DNA of 33,128 nt from [Scytonema hofmanni] UTEX 2349 (GCF_000582685.1 NZ_KK073769.1:552489-585616); one strand, 5' to 3'. Shown: positions 15,994 to 24,399, counted from the first letter of the stretch. The notes: generated by a model not told the origin, from the sequence alone. Made by a program: numbers and translations.

Positions 15994-17322
15994 CTAATAT
16001 CTCTGCCTAGAGTGACGAAAATTTGCTACTGATTCTACTAGTCCCAAAGCGATGAAGTTGCTCAACATGGCAGAACGACCGTAACTCATCCAAGGTAGGG
16101 GAATCCCCGCCACCGGTGCTAAACCAACCGTCATGCCCACGTTAACAATCACCTGAAAGACGATCATCGACAAAACGCCAATAGCCAACAACGAACCAAA
16201 ATTATCTTTGGCGGTTTGAGCAATATGTAATAATCGCAGACAAATAAAGCATAAGACAGCCAGCAATAGCAAACAACCAATCAAACCAAATTCTTCACCT
16301 ACGGCAGAGAATATAAAGTCTGTATGCTGTTCGGGAACGAAATTTAGTTGAGTCATTGGACCCTTATTTAGTCCCCATCCCCAAATTCCCCCAGCACCAA
16401 TGGCAATGCGAGATTGAATTAGGTGATATCCTGTTCCGAGAGGGTCGGCATCGGGATTGAGAAATGAGGTGATCCGACCTTTTTGATAATCTTTCAATAC
16501 ATGGTTCCAGACGAAGACACCTATTTCGCCGCCTAGCATGTTCAGACCCCATGCACTGATACCGCTGATACCAAATCGACGCCAAGGGAGAGTTAAAAAG
16601 CCTAATACACCCATCGCGACTGACCAAATTAATCCTAAAGGTCCCAAAGATAGTTGGTCAAACAAAACTATCGGCGCTGAAAGGGGCCAAGGTGTACTAA
16701 AGAGAATCGCAGCGACGATGGGAGAAATCATCAGTATTAACCAGCCTGGGTTAGCATTTGCCCAGTACAACATCCCTAAAACGATCGCTCCAAATACCAG
16801 TGATGTTGCCAAATCAGGTTGTATAAATACTAATGCCCAAGGAATGAGAGTAATTGCCAAAGCACGGAAAACATTATCTATTTGAGAAGCGCTGCGCTTG
16901 TGTAACAAAGCCGCTAAGGTGATGATTAATCCTATTTTGGCAAATTCTGAGGGTTGTATGGGAATGCCAGCGATACTAAGCCACCGTTGTGCTCCTTTGG
17001 CGCTTTGACCAGCTATCATAACGGCGATTAAGCTGATATTGGTTATTGTATAAGTTATCCAGTGCAATTGAATCAGATTTTCGTAACGGATGCGGGCAAG
17101 GATCAGGGCTATTACGGTACCAATGCCACCCATGAGCCAGTGCCACCACCAGTCAGTGAGTCCTTGGTTCAATTCGGTACTTTTGATCATAATGCCACCA
17201 AATAGCGTGACGGCGATTGGTAAGCCTAGTAGCAGCCAGTCTAATTGCTGCCAGGGTTTAACCCATTGTTGCCAGCGAATTTTTGGTACTGACTTTTTGG
17301 AGAGCGACCTTTTTAACAACAT
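15994..17322 (-). CDS. rodA: Rod-shape-determining SEDS protein (peptidoglycan glycosyltransferase)
   Basis: A 442-residue polytopic inner-membrane protein of the SEDS family (RodA/FtsW/SpoVE), which polymerises lipid II into glycan strands together with a class B PBP. Typical features are LDWLLLGLP at the first helix, GIPIQPSEFAKIGLI, FIQPDLATSLVFGAI, the periplasmic loop GRITSFLNPDADPLGTGYH, VPEQHTDFIFSAVGEEFG and the C-terminal GIPLPWMSYGRSAMLSNF. The loop order and wording fit RodA better than FtsW. The normal length is slightly extended by a central stretch of about 30 residues (STPWPLSAPIVLFDQLSLG). The mrp gene lies upstream on the same strand with a gap of about 110 bp. Confidence 0.9.
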   Translation of the reverse strand: MLLKRSLSKKSVPKIRWQQWVKPWQQLDWLLLGLPIAVTLFGGIMIKSTELNQGLTDWWWHWLMGGIGTVIALILARIRYENLIQLHWITYTITNISLIAVMIAGQSAKGAQRWLSIAGIPIQPSEFAKIGLIITLAALLHKRSASQIDNVFRALAITLIPWALVFIQPDLATSLVFGAIVLGMLYWANANPGWLILMISPIVAAILFSTPWPLSAPIVLFDQLSLGPLGLIWSVAMGVLGFLTLPWRRFGISGISAWGLNMLGGEIGVFVWNHVLKDYQKGRITSFLNPDADPLGTGYHLIQSRIAIGAGGIWGWGLNKGPMTQLNFVPEQHTDFIFSAVGEEFGLIGCLLLLAVLCFICLRLLHIAQTAKDNFGSLLAIGVLSMIVFQVIVNVGMTVGLAPVAGIPLPWMSYGRSAMLSNFIALGLVESVANFRHSRQRY

Positions 17323-17430
17323 TGATTGTGTGTGTGATTTTAGACTTTAGGTTTTAGATTTGAAATTTAATTAGCACTTGAAATCTGTATTCCCCGGTTG
17401 CGGATGGGGAACCAGACGAAAATTTAAATT

Positions 17431-18501
17431 CTATGTTAGGGCAGCAACTGATACTTTGCCAGCGATAGTGAGGGCGATCGCATACAATGCTTTTGCACTA
17501 GCTGAATCTGGGTGTCCAACAACAATTGGCACACCGCTATCACCCCCTACTCTGGTACAAATTTCTAGGGGTACGCACCCCAGCAACGGCACACCCAACT
17601 CGGCAGCAGTTTTCTCACCACCACCGGAACCAAAGATGTCATACTGCTTATCTGGCATATCTGGGGGTATAAAATAACTCATATTTTCCACTATCCCTAA
17701 AACTGGCACGTTCATCTGCTGAAACATTCGCAAGCCTTTACGAGAATCTAACAAAGCGACGTTTTGCGGTGTGGTGACAATTACTGCCCCTGCCATTGGC
17801 ACAGATTGTGTCAAAGTTAACTGAGCATCCCCCGTCCCTGGTGGCATATCCACAATCAAATAGTCGAGTTCTCCCCATTCCACTTGATAGAGAAATTGGC
17901 GAATCACTCCGTTTAGCATTGGTCCGCGCCAAATCACGGGTTGATCTCGGTCAATCAAAAAGCCCATTGAAACTAACTTGACGCCGTGATTAAAAGCAGG
18001 TTCCAGGATTTCGCCTTTTTCGCCAGGACGGACAGTAATTTGGGCATCACTCAGCCCTAGCATGGTGGGATCGTTAGGTCCGTAAATATCGGCATCGAGT
18101 AAGCCGACTTTTGCGCCGGTTTGTGCTAACGCTACCGCTACATTCACAGCTACCGTACTTTTACCTACGCCACCTTTGCCGCTAGAAATGGCGATAATGT
18201 TTTTTACACCACTAATGCCAGTGCGGTCGGGTAAGCTTTTTTGCTGAGGTGTTTCTGCTGTGACTTCTACAGCTATATCTGTAACACCAGGCAGTTTTTT
18301 AACGGCTCTTTTGCAATCTTCGACGATAAATTCACGTAGGGGACAAGCGGGTGTTGTTAATACTAAAGTGAAGCTTACTTTGCCGCCGTCAATTTTGACG
18401 TTGCGAATCATGTTGAGTTCTACCAGGCTTTTGCGAAGTTCTGGATCTTCCACCGGTCGCAGCACATTTAGAACCGACTGAGAATCGAGGACATCATACA
18501 T
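17431..18501 (-). CDS. mrp: Mrp/NBP35-type P-loop ATPase, iron-sulfur carrier
   Basis: A 356-residue cytosolic protein thought to carry and insert Fe-S clusters. The N-terminal MIP18 (DUF59) domain (1-85) includes VEDPELRKSLVELNMI and the TPACP motif (50-54). The deviant Walker A GKGGVGKST is at 108-116, followed by LLDADIYGPNDPTM, DYLIVDMPPGTGDAQLT and VENMSYF. Many Mrp proteins have a CxxC pair after ENMSYF that binds a bridging cluster. Here that place reads IPPDMPDKQYDIFGSGGG, without cysteines. I believe this is usual for the cyanobacterial branch, so the name is kept, but cluster binding through that motif is not possible. Confidence 0.92.
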   Translation of the reverse strand: MYDVLDSQSVLNVLRPVEDPELRKSLVELNMIRNVKIDGGKVSFTLVLTTPACPLREFIVEDCKRAVKKLPGVTDIAVEVTAETPQQKSLPDRTGISGVKNIIAISSGKGGVGKSTVAVNVAVALAQTGAKVGLLDADIYGPNDPTMLGLSDAQITVRPGEKGEILEPAFNHGVKLVSMGFLIDRDQPVIWRGPMLNGVIRQFLYQVEWGELDYLIVDMPPGTGDAQLTLTQSVPMAGAVIVTTPQNVALLDSRKGLRMFQQMNVPVLGIVENMSYFIPPDMPDKQYDIFGSGGGEKTAAELGVPLLGCVPLEICTRVGGDSGVPIVVGHPDSASAKALYAIALTIAGKVSVAALT

Positions 18502-18591
18502 CGTGTTTTCACCCTTGCCGCTGTAATAAATCTTTGCAACTAGTTTTTATGATCTACTTGCATCTTAACTTTATGAAGGTATTGTTAGTTG

Positions 18592-18620
18592 GCATTGGGC
18601 ATTGGGCATTGGGCATTGGT
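18592..18620. repeat. GGCATTG heptamer repeat
   Basis: Three to four tandem copies of GGGCATT in the spacer between the SRPBCC gene and mrp. The same unit occurs at 12371-12396, 19164-19218 and 28615-28635. Confidence 0.7.
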
Positions 18621-18645
18621 AATTTTCCATGTAAGAAAATTCCCA

Positions 18646-19131
18646 CTAATTCCCTGCTGACAATCCTGCCTTTTCTACAGCATCAACTAAAGCGCGGGCT
18701 ACGCGATCGCTATAGGGACGGGAAAACGACCAAATCAGAGGCGATAACCAACCGCGTAGGGTGACAGAATAAGACAAACAAGTGCCACAAACTGTGGACT
18801 CTAGTTGATAAGTTACTCGTTCTTCTATGCCGGGAATTGCCAGCACGCGTACAGTTAAAAGTTCTCTGGGATTGACGCATTCCACAAAAATTCGGATAGG
18901 AATCGGCGACAAGCGTGTTACCGCTTGATAAATCAATCCGGGTTTGGGTACTAATCCGTAGGGAACATTGGTACTCTTGAGCATTGGATGCCAGGAAACG
19001 TCTGCTAAATCTACTACCTTTTGCCATAGTTCGTCTGGTGAAGCAGAACTAATTTCTCGATACGTTCGCACCAGAGAAGCACAAAACAGACGCCGTTTGC
19101 GGTGGATAAATTTGGACAACCAAACTTGCAT
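18646..19131 (-). CDS. SRPBCC (START-like) family protein
   Basis: A 161-residue protein predicted to adopt the polyketide cyclase/START-like helix-grip fold. SSASPDELWQKVVDLADVSWHP is the typical first helix-strand segment ('...ADLWPLVADLSRWPEW' pattern), followed by beta strands (PIRIFVECVNPRELLTVRVL, RVTYQLESTVCGTCLSYSVT) and a C-terminal helix (YSDRVARALVDAVEKAGL). Such proteins bind hydrophobic small molecules; no ligand can be named. Start at MQVWLSKFIHRKRR is supported by GGAAGAGGA upstream; the longer frame reads into intergenic repeat. It lies upstream of mrp on the same strand, about 140 bp away. Confidence 0.8.
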   Translation of the reverse strand: MQVWLSKFIHRKRRLFCASLVRTYREISSASPDELWQKVVDLADVSWHPMLKSTNVPYGLVPKPGLIYQAVTRLSPIPIRIFVECVNPRELLTVRVLAIPGIEERVTYQLESTVCGTCLSYSVTLRGWLSPLIWSFSRPYSDRVARALVDAVEKAGLSAGN

Positions 19132-19163
19132 TTTTATAATCCTCTTCCTGGCTAAACATCTGG

Positions 19164-19318
19164 TTGGGGCATTGGGCATTGGGCATTGGGCAATGGGAAA
19201 TGGGCAATGGGCAATGAGAATTAAAGAAATTCAATAAAGCAACTGCGTGAATAAATACGATTCTTTCCATGCCCCATGCCCCATGCCCCATGCCCCATGC
19301 CCCATGCCCCATGCCCCA
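19164..19318. repeat. Opposed heptamer arrays (GGGCATT and CCCATGC)
   Basis: GGGCATTGGGCATTGGGCAT and GGGCAATG copies (19164-19218) are followed by about seven tandem CCCCATG copies (19269-19318). The two arrays are complementary and can form a long imperfect hairpin. They occupy the first part of the 500-bp gap between the SRPBCC gene and hemF. The remainder (19319-19631) is AT-rich, carries no gene and should hold the hemF promoter, but I could not pick a convincing -10/-35 pair. Confidence 0.8.
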
Positions 19319-19631
19319 GTCCGTATGTTTATTTTTTTGTACGTCCTATGCCCCTACACACAATATCAAAGTAATATCTTTTAATCGCAACTTGGTATCA
19401 CACTTAAATGTTCACATAAATTAAGCATAAAAAACTTAGTCAATATACAAGCGTATACGCATTTGAGGGACAATATCTTTGTTATGCCCATGTTTGCTAG
19501 GTGAATGCTTGACTGTCACGCTATACAAGCAATTGTGATTTAAGTCGGTTCTTTTGGCGTGTATTGCCTGCAATGTTTAAGTTGAGAGATTTGTTGCTTT
19601 TTAGAAATTGTAATTTTAGGTTGCTGAATTT

Positions 19632-20681
19632 ATGATGTTGACCAACTCGCTTCATCGCCAAACCGAATCATCTAAGTCTTTACCCCCAACTGACGCTAAG
19701 GCTAGGGTGAGTCAGTTTATGAAACACTTGCAGGACAAAATTACTCAAACCCTAGAAGAGGTAGATGGTGTGGGTAAGTTCCAACAAGATAGTTGGGAAC
19801 GTCCTGAAGGAGGTGGAGGGCGATCGCGTGTGATGCGTGAGGGTGCAATATTTGAACAAGCTGGTGTGGGTTTTTCGGAAGTTTGGGGAGATCACCTACC
19901 ACCCTCTATTTTAACCCAACGCCCAGACGCAGAAGGACACCGCTGGTATGCCACCGGTACTTCAATGGTGCTACATCCTCGCAATCCTTATGTACCCACC
20001 GTTCACCTAAATTATCGTTACTTTGAAGCAGGTCCTGTGTGGTGGTTTGGTGGTGGTGTGGATTTAACCCCTTATTACCCGTTCGCTGAAGATGCAGCAC
20101 ATTTTCATCAAACTATCAAATCTGCATGTGATAAGCATCACTCAGAGTATTATCAAGTGTTTAAGCGCTGGTGTGATGAATATTTTTATTTGAAACACCG
20201 TGGGGAAACGCGGGGTATAGGTGGTATATTTTTTGATTACCAACATGGTGAAGGTGAGTTATATCGCGGTCCCCAGCCGGATGATGAAGCGGCTATTTAC
20301 AGCAATCAGTTAGGGGCGCTAGAACCACGCACTTGGGAAGAATTATTTACTTTTGTGCAAGATTGTGGTAATGCATTTTTACCATCTTACGTGCCAATTG
20401 TGGAACGGCGACATAAAACAGAATATGGCGATCGCCAACGGAATTTTCAACTTTATCGTCGGGGTCGGTATGTAGAATTTAACTTGGTTTATGACCGAGG
20501 CACTATTTTTGGTCTGCAAACCAACGGACGCACCGAATCTATTCTCATGTCTTTACCTCCGTTGGTACGCTGGGAATACGGCTATCAGCCAGAACCTAAC
20601 TCCCCCGAAGCCCAGTTGTACGAAACCTTCCTGAAACCTCAAGATTGGGCAAATTGGACACCAAACCACAGTGCTGAGTAA
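19632..20681 (+). CDS. hemF: Oxygen-dependent coproporphyrinogen III oxidase
   Basis: Decarboxylates two propionates of coproporphyrinogen III to give protoporphyrinogen IX using O2, in the cytosolic branch leading to haem, chlorophyll and bilins. The 349-residue length is typical. Visible hallmarks are RVMREGAIFEQAGVGFSEVW (66-85), RWYATGTSMVLHPRNPYVPT (104-123), VHLNYRYFEAG, WWFGGGVDLTPYYPF (137-151), GIGGIFFDYQ and the strongly conserved C-terminal RRGRYVEFNLVYDRGTIFGL. Two consecutive ATG codons (19632, 19635) make the start ambiguous by one residue. It is monocistronic by position, with a strong hairpin about 140 bp after the stop. The oxygen-independent HemN is not in this window. Confidence 0.96.
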   Translation: MMLTNSLHRQTESSKSLPPTDAKARVSQFMKHLQDKITQTLEEVDGVGKFQQDSWERPEGGGGRSRVMREGAIFEQAGVGFSEVWGDHLPPSILTQRPDAEGHRWYATGTSMVLHPRNPYVPTVHLNYRYFEAGPVWWFGGGVDLTPYYPFAEDAAHFHQTIKSACDKHHSEYYQVFKRWCDEYFYLKHRGETRGIGGIFFDYQHGEGELYRGPQPDDEAAIYSNQLGALEPRTWEELFTFVQDCGNAFLPSYVPIVERRHKTEYGDRQRNFQLYRRGRYVEFNLVYDRGTIFGLQTNGRTESILMSLPPLVRWEYGYQPEPNSPEAQLYETFLKPQDWANWTPNHSAE

Positions 20682-20823
20682 TAAGCGTGCTAAGTGGTGA
20701 GTGCTGAATTAAACTACTATCATGAAAGCACTTAGCAAAAAAAATGACGTTTTGGCTGTTGCTTGTTAATCTCAAGTATAAGCATTGGAGGTTTTTTATC
20801 AATTAATGAGCCAACTATTTCAC

Positions 20824-20861
20824 TATCACCTTGCTACTGTGATCGCAGTAGCAAGGTGATA
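20824..20861 (+). terminator. 15-bp perfect stem-loop between hemF and the STAS gene
   Basis: TATCACCTTGCTACT (20824-20838) pairs perfectly with AGTAGCAAGGTGATA (20847-20861) around the 8-nt loop GTGATCGC. It lies about 140 bp past hemF and 90 bp before the STAS start. No long T run follows (AAGATTACTTTTA), so it may be a terminator, a processing site or an operator-like palindrome. Confidence 0.55.
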
Positions 20862-20951
20862 AAGATTACTTTTAAAAGATATTTTGGCTTACTAGTCCAA
20901 AGCTAAATACAGCTAATGTCAATTTGACAGAAGCGCCAACGGGAGGCGAAC

Positions 20952-21320
20952 GTGATTCATATAGATCAAAAAACTTACACAACTCAAGATGGCAATACCG
21001 TTATTGTCTTAACTCCATCCGGTCGGCTAGATATTACCACAGCTTGGCAATTTCGCTTGAAGTTACAAGAATGTATCTCCAAACTGAGTCGTCATGTAGT
21101 TGTTAATCTCGGTCAGGTGAATTTTATTGATAGTTCTGGTCTGACATCTTTAGTGGCGGGGATGCGCGATGCTGATAAAGTAAAAGGTAGTTTTCGCATC
21201 TGTAATGTACATCCAGAAGCCAAACTGGTGTTTGAAGTGACGATGATGGATACAGTCTTTGAAATCTTTGAAACTGAAGAAGAAGCTTTAGAAGGTGGAC
21301 CTCGCAGCATCGCTAGTTAA
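20952..21320 (+). CDS. STAS-domain anti-sigma factor antagonist-like protein
   Basis: A 122-residue single-domain STAS protein of the SpoIIAA/RsbV type. In partner-switching systems such a protein binds an anti-sigma kinase when unphosphorylated. Visible features are VIVLTPSGRLDITTAWQF, VVVNLGQVNFIDSSGLTSLV with the expected phosphorylatable Ser in DSSGL, and a C-terminal acidic tail (FETEEEALEGG). The start is a GTG at 20952, clearly set by GGGAGG five bases upstream. No kinase or phosphatase partner gene is nearby, so the target is unknown. The stop codon is directly followed by a long inverted repeat shared with the convergent cpcT gene. Confidence 0.9.
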   Translation: MIHIDQKTYTTQDGNTVIVLTPSGRLDITTAWQFRLKLQECISKLSRHVVVNLGQVNFIDSSGLTSLVAGMRDADKVKGSFRICNVHPEAKLVFEVTMMDTVFEIFETEEEALEGGPRSIAS

Positions 21321-21432
21321 ATTTTCGATGTGTGGATTTTGCGAAAAGTTTTGAGTGTCGGTTTCCTCCGTTCAAAGCTTTTCAAAAGGATGCGTGGATT
21401 TAACTGCAATCCAAAAACCACACATCGAAAAT
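21321..21432. terminator. Long inverted repeat between convergent STAS and cpcT genes
   Basis: ATTTTCGATGTGTGG (21321-21335) is a perfect 15-bp match to CCACACATCGAAAAT (21418-21432). Nested inside, GCGAAAAGTTTTGAG faces TTCAAAGCTTTTC as an imperfect second stem. It starts at the base after the STAS stop and ends 10 bp from the cpcT stop, so it probably terminates both. The 112-bp length and clean ends also fit a miniature mobile element. Confidence 0.6.
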
Positions 21433-21442
21433 CTCAAATTCC

Positions 21443-22036
21443 TCAAAATTGATTTTGCTTGGTATAGCGATAAGGACCCAAAATAGCTCCCCAAGTTGCT
21501 TTTCCTGTTTCCGGGTCAATTCCTTTGTCATAGCTATAAAATTCGTTTTTAGTGGCTTCAAACCCTAAGGAAACTTGGATGGTATTGCCACTATAAGTAA
21601 AGCAACAGCGACTCTCTGGTGGTGCAGTAGCTGTAAATTTGTAGCAATGGTGACTTATTTCTTGTATCGATACAGAAAGAATGCAACCTGGTAGTAAGTC
21701 TAATTGGTCTGGTGTCAGGGTATTTAATAAAGCAGGGTTTTGACCAGCGCATTTTAAGGTTGCTGGATCTTTAGGCATATAATATTGCACTTGGATAGTA
21801 TCAGCGTCAGGCTTTTGCTGTAACCGCATAATTCGCTGACGGTAAGGCTGATCTAATTTGAGAATATTAGCTTGTTCAGCAAACAGGGTAAAACTGTCTT
21901 CTAAAAATAAAGCAACAGGTCTTTGCCACATACGCAGATGAACATACCAAGCTGGATCGGCGATCGCTTGAGTGCGATTATCAAATTCACCAGCCAAATA
22001 GTCAGCTAAGGCAGTTAACTCTGGCGAGAAGCTCAT
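21443..22036 (-). CDS. cpcT: Phycobiliprotein chromophore lyase, CpcT/CpeT family
   Basis: Attaches a phycobilin to a cysteine of a phycobiliprotein beta subunit (for CpcT, phycocyanobilin to the Cys-153-type site of CpcB). The 197-residue protein has the family's calyx-like beta sheet. Visible stretches are ELTALADYLAGEFDNRTQA, VHLRMWQRP, LFLEDSF, YRQRIMRL, then LPGCILSV and FTYSGNTIQVSLGFEA with the conserved Y-x-D/G-x-D of YSYDKGIDPETG. Start at MSFSPELT is the usual N-terminus; a TTG six codons upstream is open but less likely. No ribosome binding site is evident. Other phycobilisome genes are not adjacent; the subtype (CpcT versus CpeT) is inferred from similarity in wording. Confidence 0.88.
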   Translation of the reverse strand: MSFSPELTALADYLAGEFDNRTQAIADPAWYVHLRMWQRPVALFLEDSFTLFAEQANILKLDQPYRQRIMRLQQKPDADTIQVQYYMPKDPATLKCAGQNPALLNTLTPDQLDLLPGCILSVSIQEISHHCYKFTATAPPESRCCFTYSGNTIQVSLGFEATKNEFYSYDKGIDPETGKATWGAILGPYRYTKQNQF

Positions 22037-22343
22037 AAATAGTACAATTATCAAGTATCATAATTTTGCCATACCTATGCCATCAAGAGGGAGAAAAGGG
22101 AAAGTATGAGGAAATTGCTTGCTATAACGGGTTATTATCCCAAATTTAACCAATACGCAAAGTGGGGACTTTAAACCCGTACAGAGGGAAAGAAAAGAAA
22201 AAAGGGCATGTTTTAAATAACTTCTTCTCTTCCAATACCCTTTTTTCCTTTCCCCCTTTTCCCCTCCCCTTTTGTAAACCTCAACTTGGCAAACTTGCCG
22301 TGAAGCGAGAGCTAGATTAAATCGTCAAATTTTTGGAAGACAG

Positions 22344-22569
22344 TTATTCATGGTTGCTCAAAGTGAGAAAGTTGACAGCGTTATAAATTGCTGGTATTCT
22401 TGAATCACTGCCGAAAACCAAGGCATAATTGTCCGGTTTGTAAACCGCAGTTTTGTCAAAACTAACCAGCCTGTTACAGGGTCGAACGGGAAGTCCACGT
22501 TTCGTTAAATTGGTTGAAAATAGTACGTGACTCATAGCTAAAAGCTTCAACTAGTTTTTCTGTAACCAT
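22344..22569 (-). pseudogene. Possible broken small gene, unrecognised
   Basis: On the minus strand an ATG at 22567-22569 opens MVTEKLVEAFSYESRT, stopping after 31 codons. A different frame then carries LVSFDKTAVYKPDNYALVFG to a stop at 22344-22346. Reading across with one frameshift near 22475 would give a protein of about 75 residues of normal composition. I do not recognise the family. It may be a decayed gene fragment or chance. The rest of 22037-22343 upstream of cpcT shows only purine-rich or pyrimidine-rich stretches and no gene. Confidence 0.3.
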
Positions 22570-22575
22570 ATTTAA

Positions 22576-22690
22576 TCTCGATTAGGCTCGGCTAGAGCCG
22601 AATTTACGCCTGTGGACAAGAACCCGCCGACGGGCTTGGTTGAAGCAGGAAGCAGACCCTTCAGGAGCAATCTTGATTGAATGGTAAGAC
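22576..22690 (+). mobile_element. Probable 3' scar of an IS200/IS605-type TnpB gene
   Basis: The + frame opened after a stop at 22573-22575 reads a 34-residue tail with RAEFTPVDKNPPTGLVEAGS and then RPFRSNLD before a TGA at 22678-22680. Cyanobacterial TnpB proteins frequently end in a TPVE..., EAGS..FR pattern, with GAAGCAGGAA at the DNA level. GAAGCAGGAAGCAGACCCTT is present here at 22642-22661. No zinc-finger or RuvC part is upstream, so only the right end of an element would remain. The assignment rests on this tail alone. Confidence 0.4.
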
Positions 22691-22754
22691 TTAGATAAGC
22701 TTAACCAAGTTTTGTGTAGCAGAATAAAGATACGTAGCCCAAAAAATTTTCTTT

Positions 22755-23462
22755 GTGAATAACGTTCGTACTGTCTCTGATACAAAAAGAACATTCTATA
22801 ACCGCCATACACGTCCGATAAATACGATTTATCGCCGAGTGGTGGAAGAACTGATGGTAGAAATACATCTGCTCTCAGTAAATTCCGATTTTAGCTACAA
22901 TCCAATTTATGCCTTGGGCGTCGTCACTACATTCGACCGCTTCATGCAAGGCTATCTGCCAGAAGAAGATAAAGAGTCGATTTTTAATTCTCTGTGTCAG
23001 GCTATAGAGGAAGATCCGCAACGTTACAAACAAGATGCACATCGTTTGCAAGCTTTAGCACAAAGCTATGCGTCCAAAGATTTGATTGGGTGGTTAAGCC
23101 AAACGACTCACTTAGATCGAGATGCGGACTTGCAAGAACAATTACAAGCGATCGCTAATAATGCCAATTTTAAATATAGCCGCTTGTTTGCGATCGGTTT
23201 ATTTTCTTTATTAGAACTGTCAGATCCAGAATTAGTCAAAGATGAAAAACAGCGCATTGAAGCACTGAAAACCGTTGCTAGTGGCTTACATTTATCTGAT
23301 GACAAGCTCACTAAAGATTTGGATCTATACCGTTCTAATCTAGATAAAATGGCGCAGGCACTAATTGTGATGGCAGATATGCTTGCAGCCGATCGCAAAA
23401 AACGCGAACAACGTTTACAGCAATCAACCACTAAAGTTGCTCCTCCATCTACAAACGAATAG
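22755..23462 (+). CDS. thf1: Thylakoid formation / photosystem II biogenesis protein Thf1 (Psb29)
   Basis: A 235-residue protein matching Thf1/Psb29, which copurifies with PSII and regulates FtsH protease amounts, affecting PSII repair and thylakoid formation. Recognisable stretches are VRTVSDTKRTFYNRHTRPIN, YRRVVEELMVEIHLLSVN, YNPIYALGVVTTFDRFMQGY and LFAIGLFSLLEL. The C-terminus is a predicted coiled coil (MADMLAADRKKREQRLQQS), as in the family. Translation begins at a GTG (22755); there is no in-frame ATG that keeps the conserved N-terminus. No strong ribosome binding site is visible. Upstream is the decayed region with the probable TnpB scar, so the promoter sits in foreign-looking DNA. 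Confidence 0.95.
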   Translation: MNNVRTVSDTKRTFYNRHTRPINTIYRRVVEELMVEIHLLSVNSDFSYNPIYALGVVTTFDRFMQGYLPEEDKESIFNSLCQAIEEDPQRYKQDAHRLQALAQSYASKDLIGWLSQTTHLDRDADLQEQLQAIANNANFKYSRLFAIGLFSLLELSDPELVKDEKQRIEALKTVASGLHLSDDKLTKDLDLYRSNLDKMAQALIVMADMLAADRKKREQRLQQSTTKVAPPSTNE

Positions 23463-23605
23463 TTCAAAATTAAAAGTTACGAGTTAAAAGTCAAGAGTTA
23501 TGAGTTAAGAGTTATTAATAATTCCTAACTTTTAACTTTATACCCTTTTAGGGGAGACAACGAAGAGGGGGGAGACAAGGAGATGGGGAGACAACGAAGA
23601 AAATT

Positions 23606-23668
23606 CACCTTGTCCCCTTGTCCCCCTTGTCCCCCTTGTCCCCCTTGTCCCCCTTGTCCCCTTCCCAT
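23606..23668. repeat. CCCCCTTGTC tandem repeat
   Basis: Five to six tandem copies of a 10-nt unit CCCCCTTGTC, ending two bases from the exbD stop codon. Dispersed AGGGGGGAGACAAGGAG-like copies precede it (23551-23590). The same unit in opposite sense lies at 7494-7533. Confidence 0.8.
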
Positions 23669-23669
23669 C

Positions 23670-24344
23670 TCACCTTTTAGTTGGCGTTTGAGGGGCTGGC
23701 ACTTGGGGTAAAACTGGAGAAACGCCATTAGGGGGAGGATTAAGCCCTTGCCCAGGCAAAGGCTGAATAGGCTCATTTGGGGGTAGATTGAAGTTCGGGT
23801 TGCTTTGTGGATTAATGGGAGCAACTGGCGCGGTATTTGGTACAGGTGCAGCACCTGGATTAACGGGGAAAGGGGGGATAACAGGTAGTGATAATGTGGG
23901 TGGTGATGAGTAAGTAGGTTGAACTACAAAAGAGATTTGAGTACCCCCCTGTTGTCTCCATAAATCTACCATCTGCATAACATCGTTATAAGCCGTTGAC
24001 TTAGTAACTTTCAACGCCAAAATGCCATTAGGATTTTGCTTGAGATAATTTTTGTAATTCTCCGCTAATTGCTGTCGTTGTATCGTTTGTCCATTTAAGG
24101 AAGTTTGACCGATGGCATCGATACCCAAAGTTAATATCTGCTGTTGCGACTGTAGTTGTAGATTTGAAGTATTAGGTACTGCTGTACCTGTACTAGCTTT
24201 AGGCAAATCAACATTAATCGCTTCTTGTCGAGTGAATTGCAAAGCCGCCAAAATAAAAAATGTCAGGATACAAAAAACAACATCAATTAACGGAATGATT
24301 TGAATTTGGACTTCTTCAACTGGAGTATGCAGGTTAACTTTCAT
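23670..24344 (-). CDS. exbD: ExbD/TolR-family protein with long proline-rich tail
   Basis: A 224-residue inner-membrane protein. Residues 1-16 are cytoplasmic and one transmembrane helix follows (PLIDVVFCILTFFILAAL, 18-35) with the proton-carrying Asp at 21. The periplasmic domain includes QTSLNGQTIQRQQLAENYK (80-98) and ends near GGTQISFVV. It pairs with ExbB to couple proton flow to outer-membrane work. Family members are usually about 140 residues; here about 80 further residues (143-224) follow, roughly one third proline, ending APQTPTKR. This tail could span part of the periplasm or bind peptidoglycan, but that is a guess. It is the second gene of an exbB-exbD pair, 55 bp apart. No tonB is in the window. 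Confidence 0.88.
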   Translation of the reverse strand: MKVNLHTPVEEVQIQIIPLIDVVFCILTFFILAALQFTRQEAINVDLPKASTGTAVPNTSNLQLQSQQQILTLGIDAIGQTSLNGQTIQRQQLAENYKNYLKQNPNGILALKVTKSTAYNDVMQMVDLWRQQGGTQISFVVQPTYSSPPTLSLPVIPPFPVNPGAAPVPNTAPVAPINPQSNPNFNLPPNEPIQPLPGQGLNPPPNGVSPVLPQVPAPQTPTKR

Positions 24345-24399
24345 CTTGTTTTCACACCGGACTTGAATTATTGACTTTTGACTTCCCCGAAGGGGTTGA

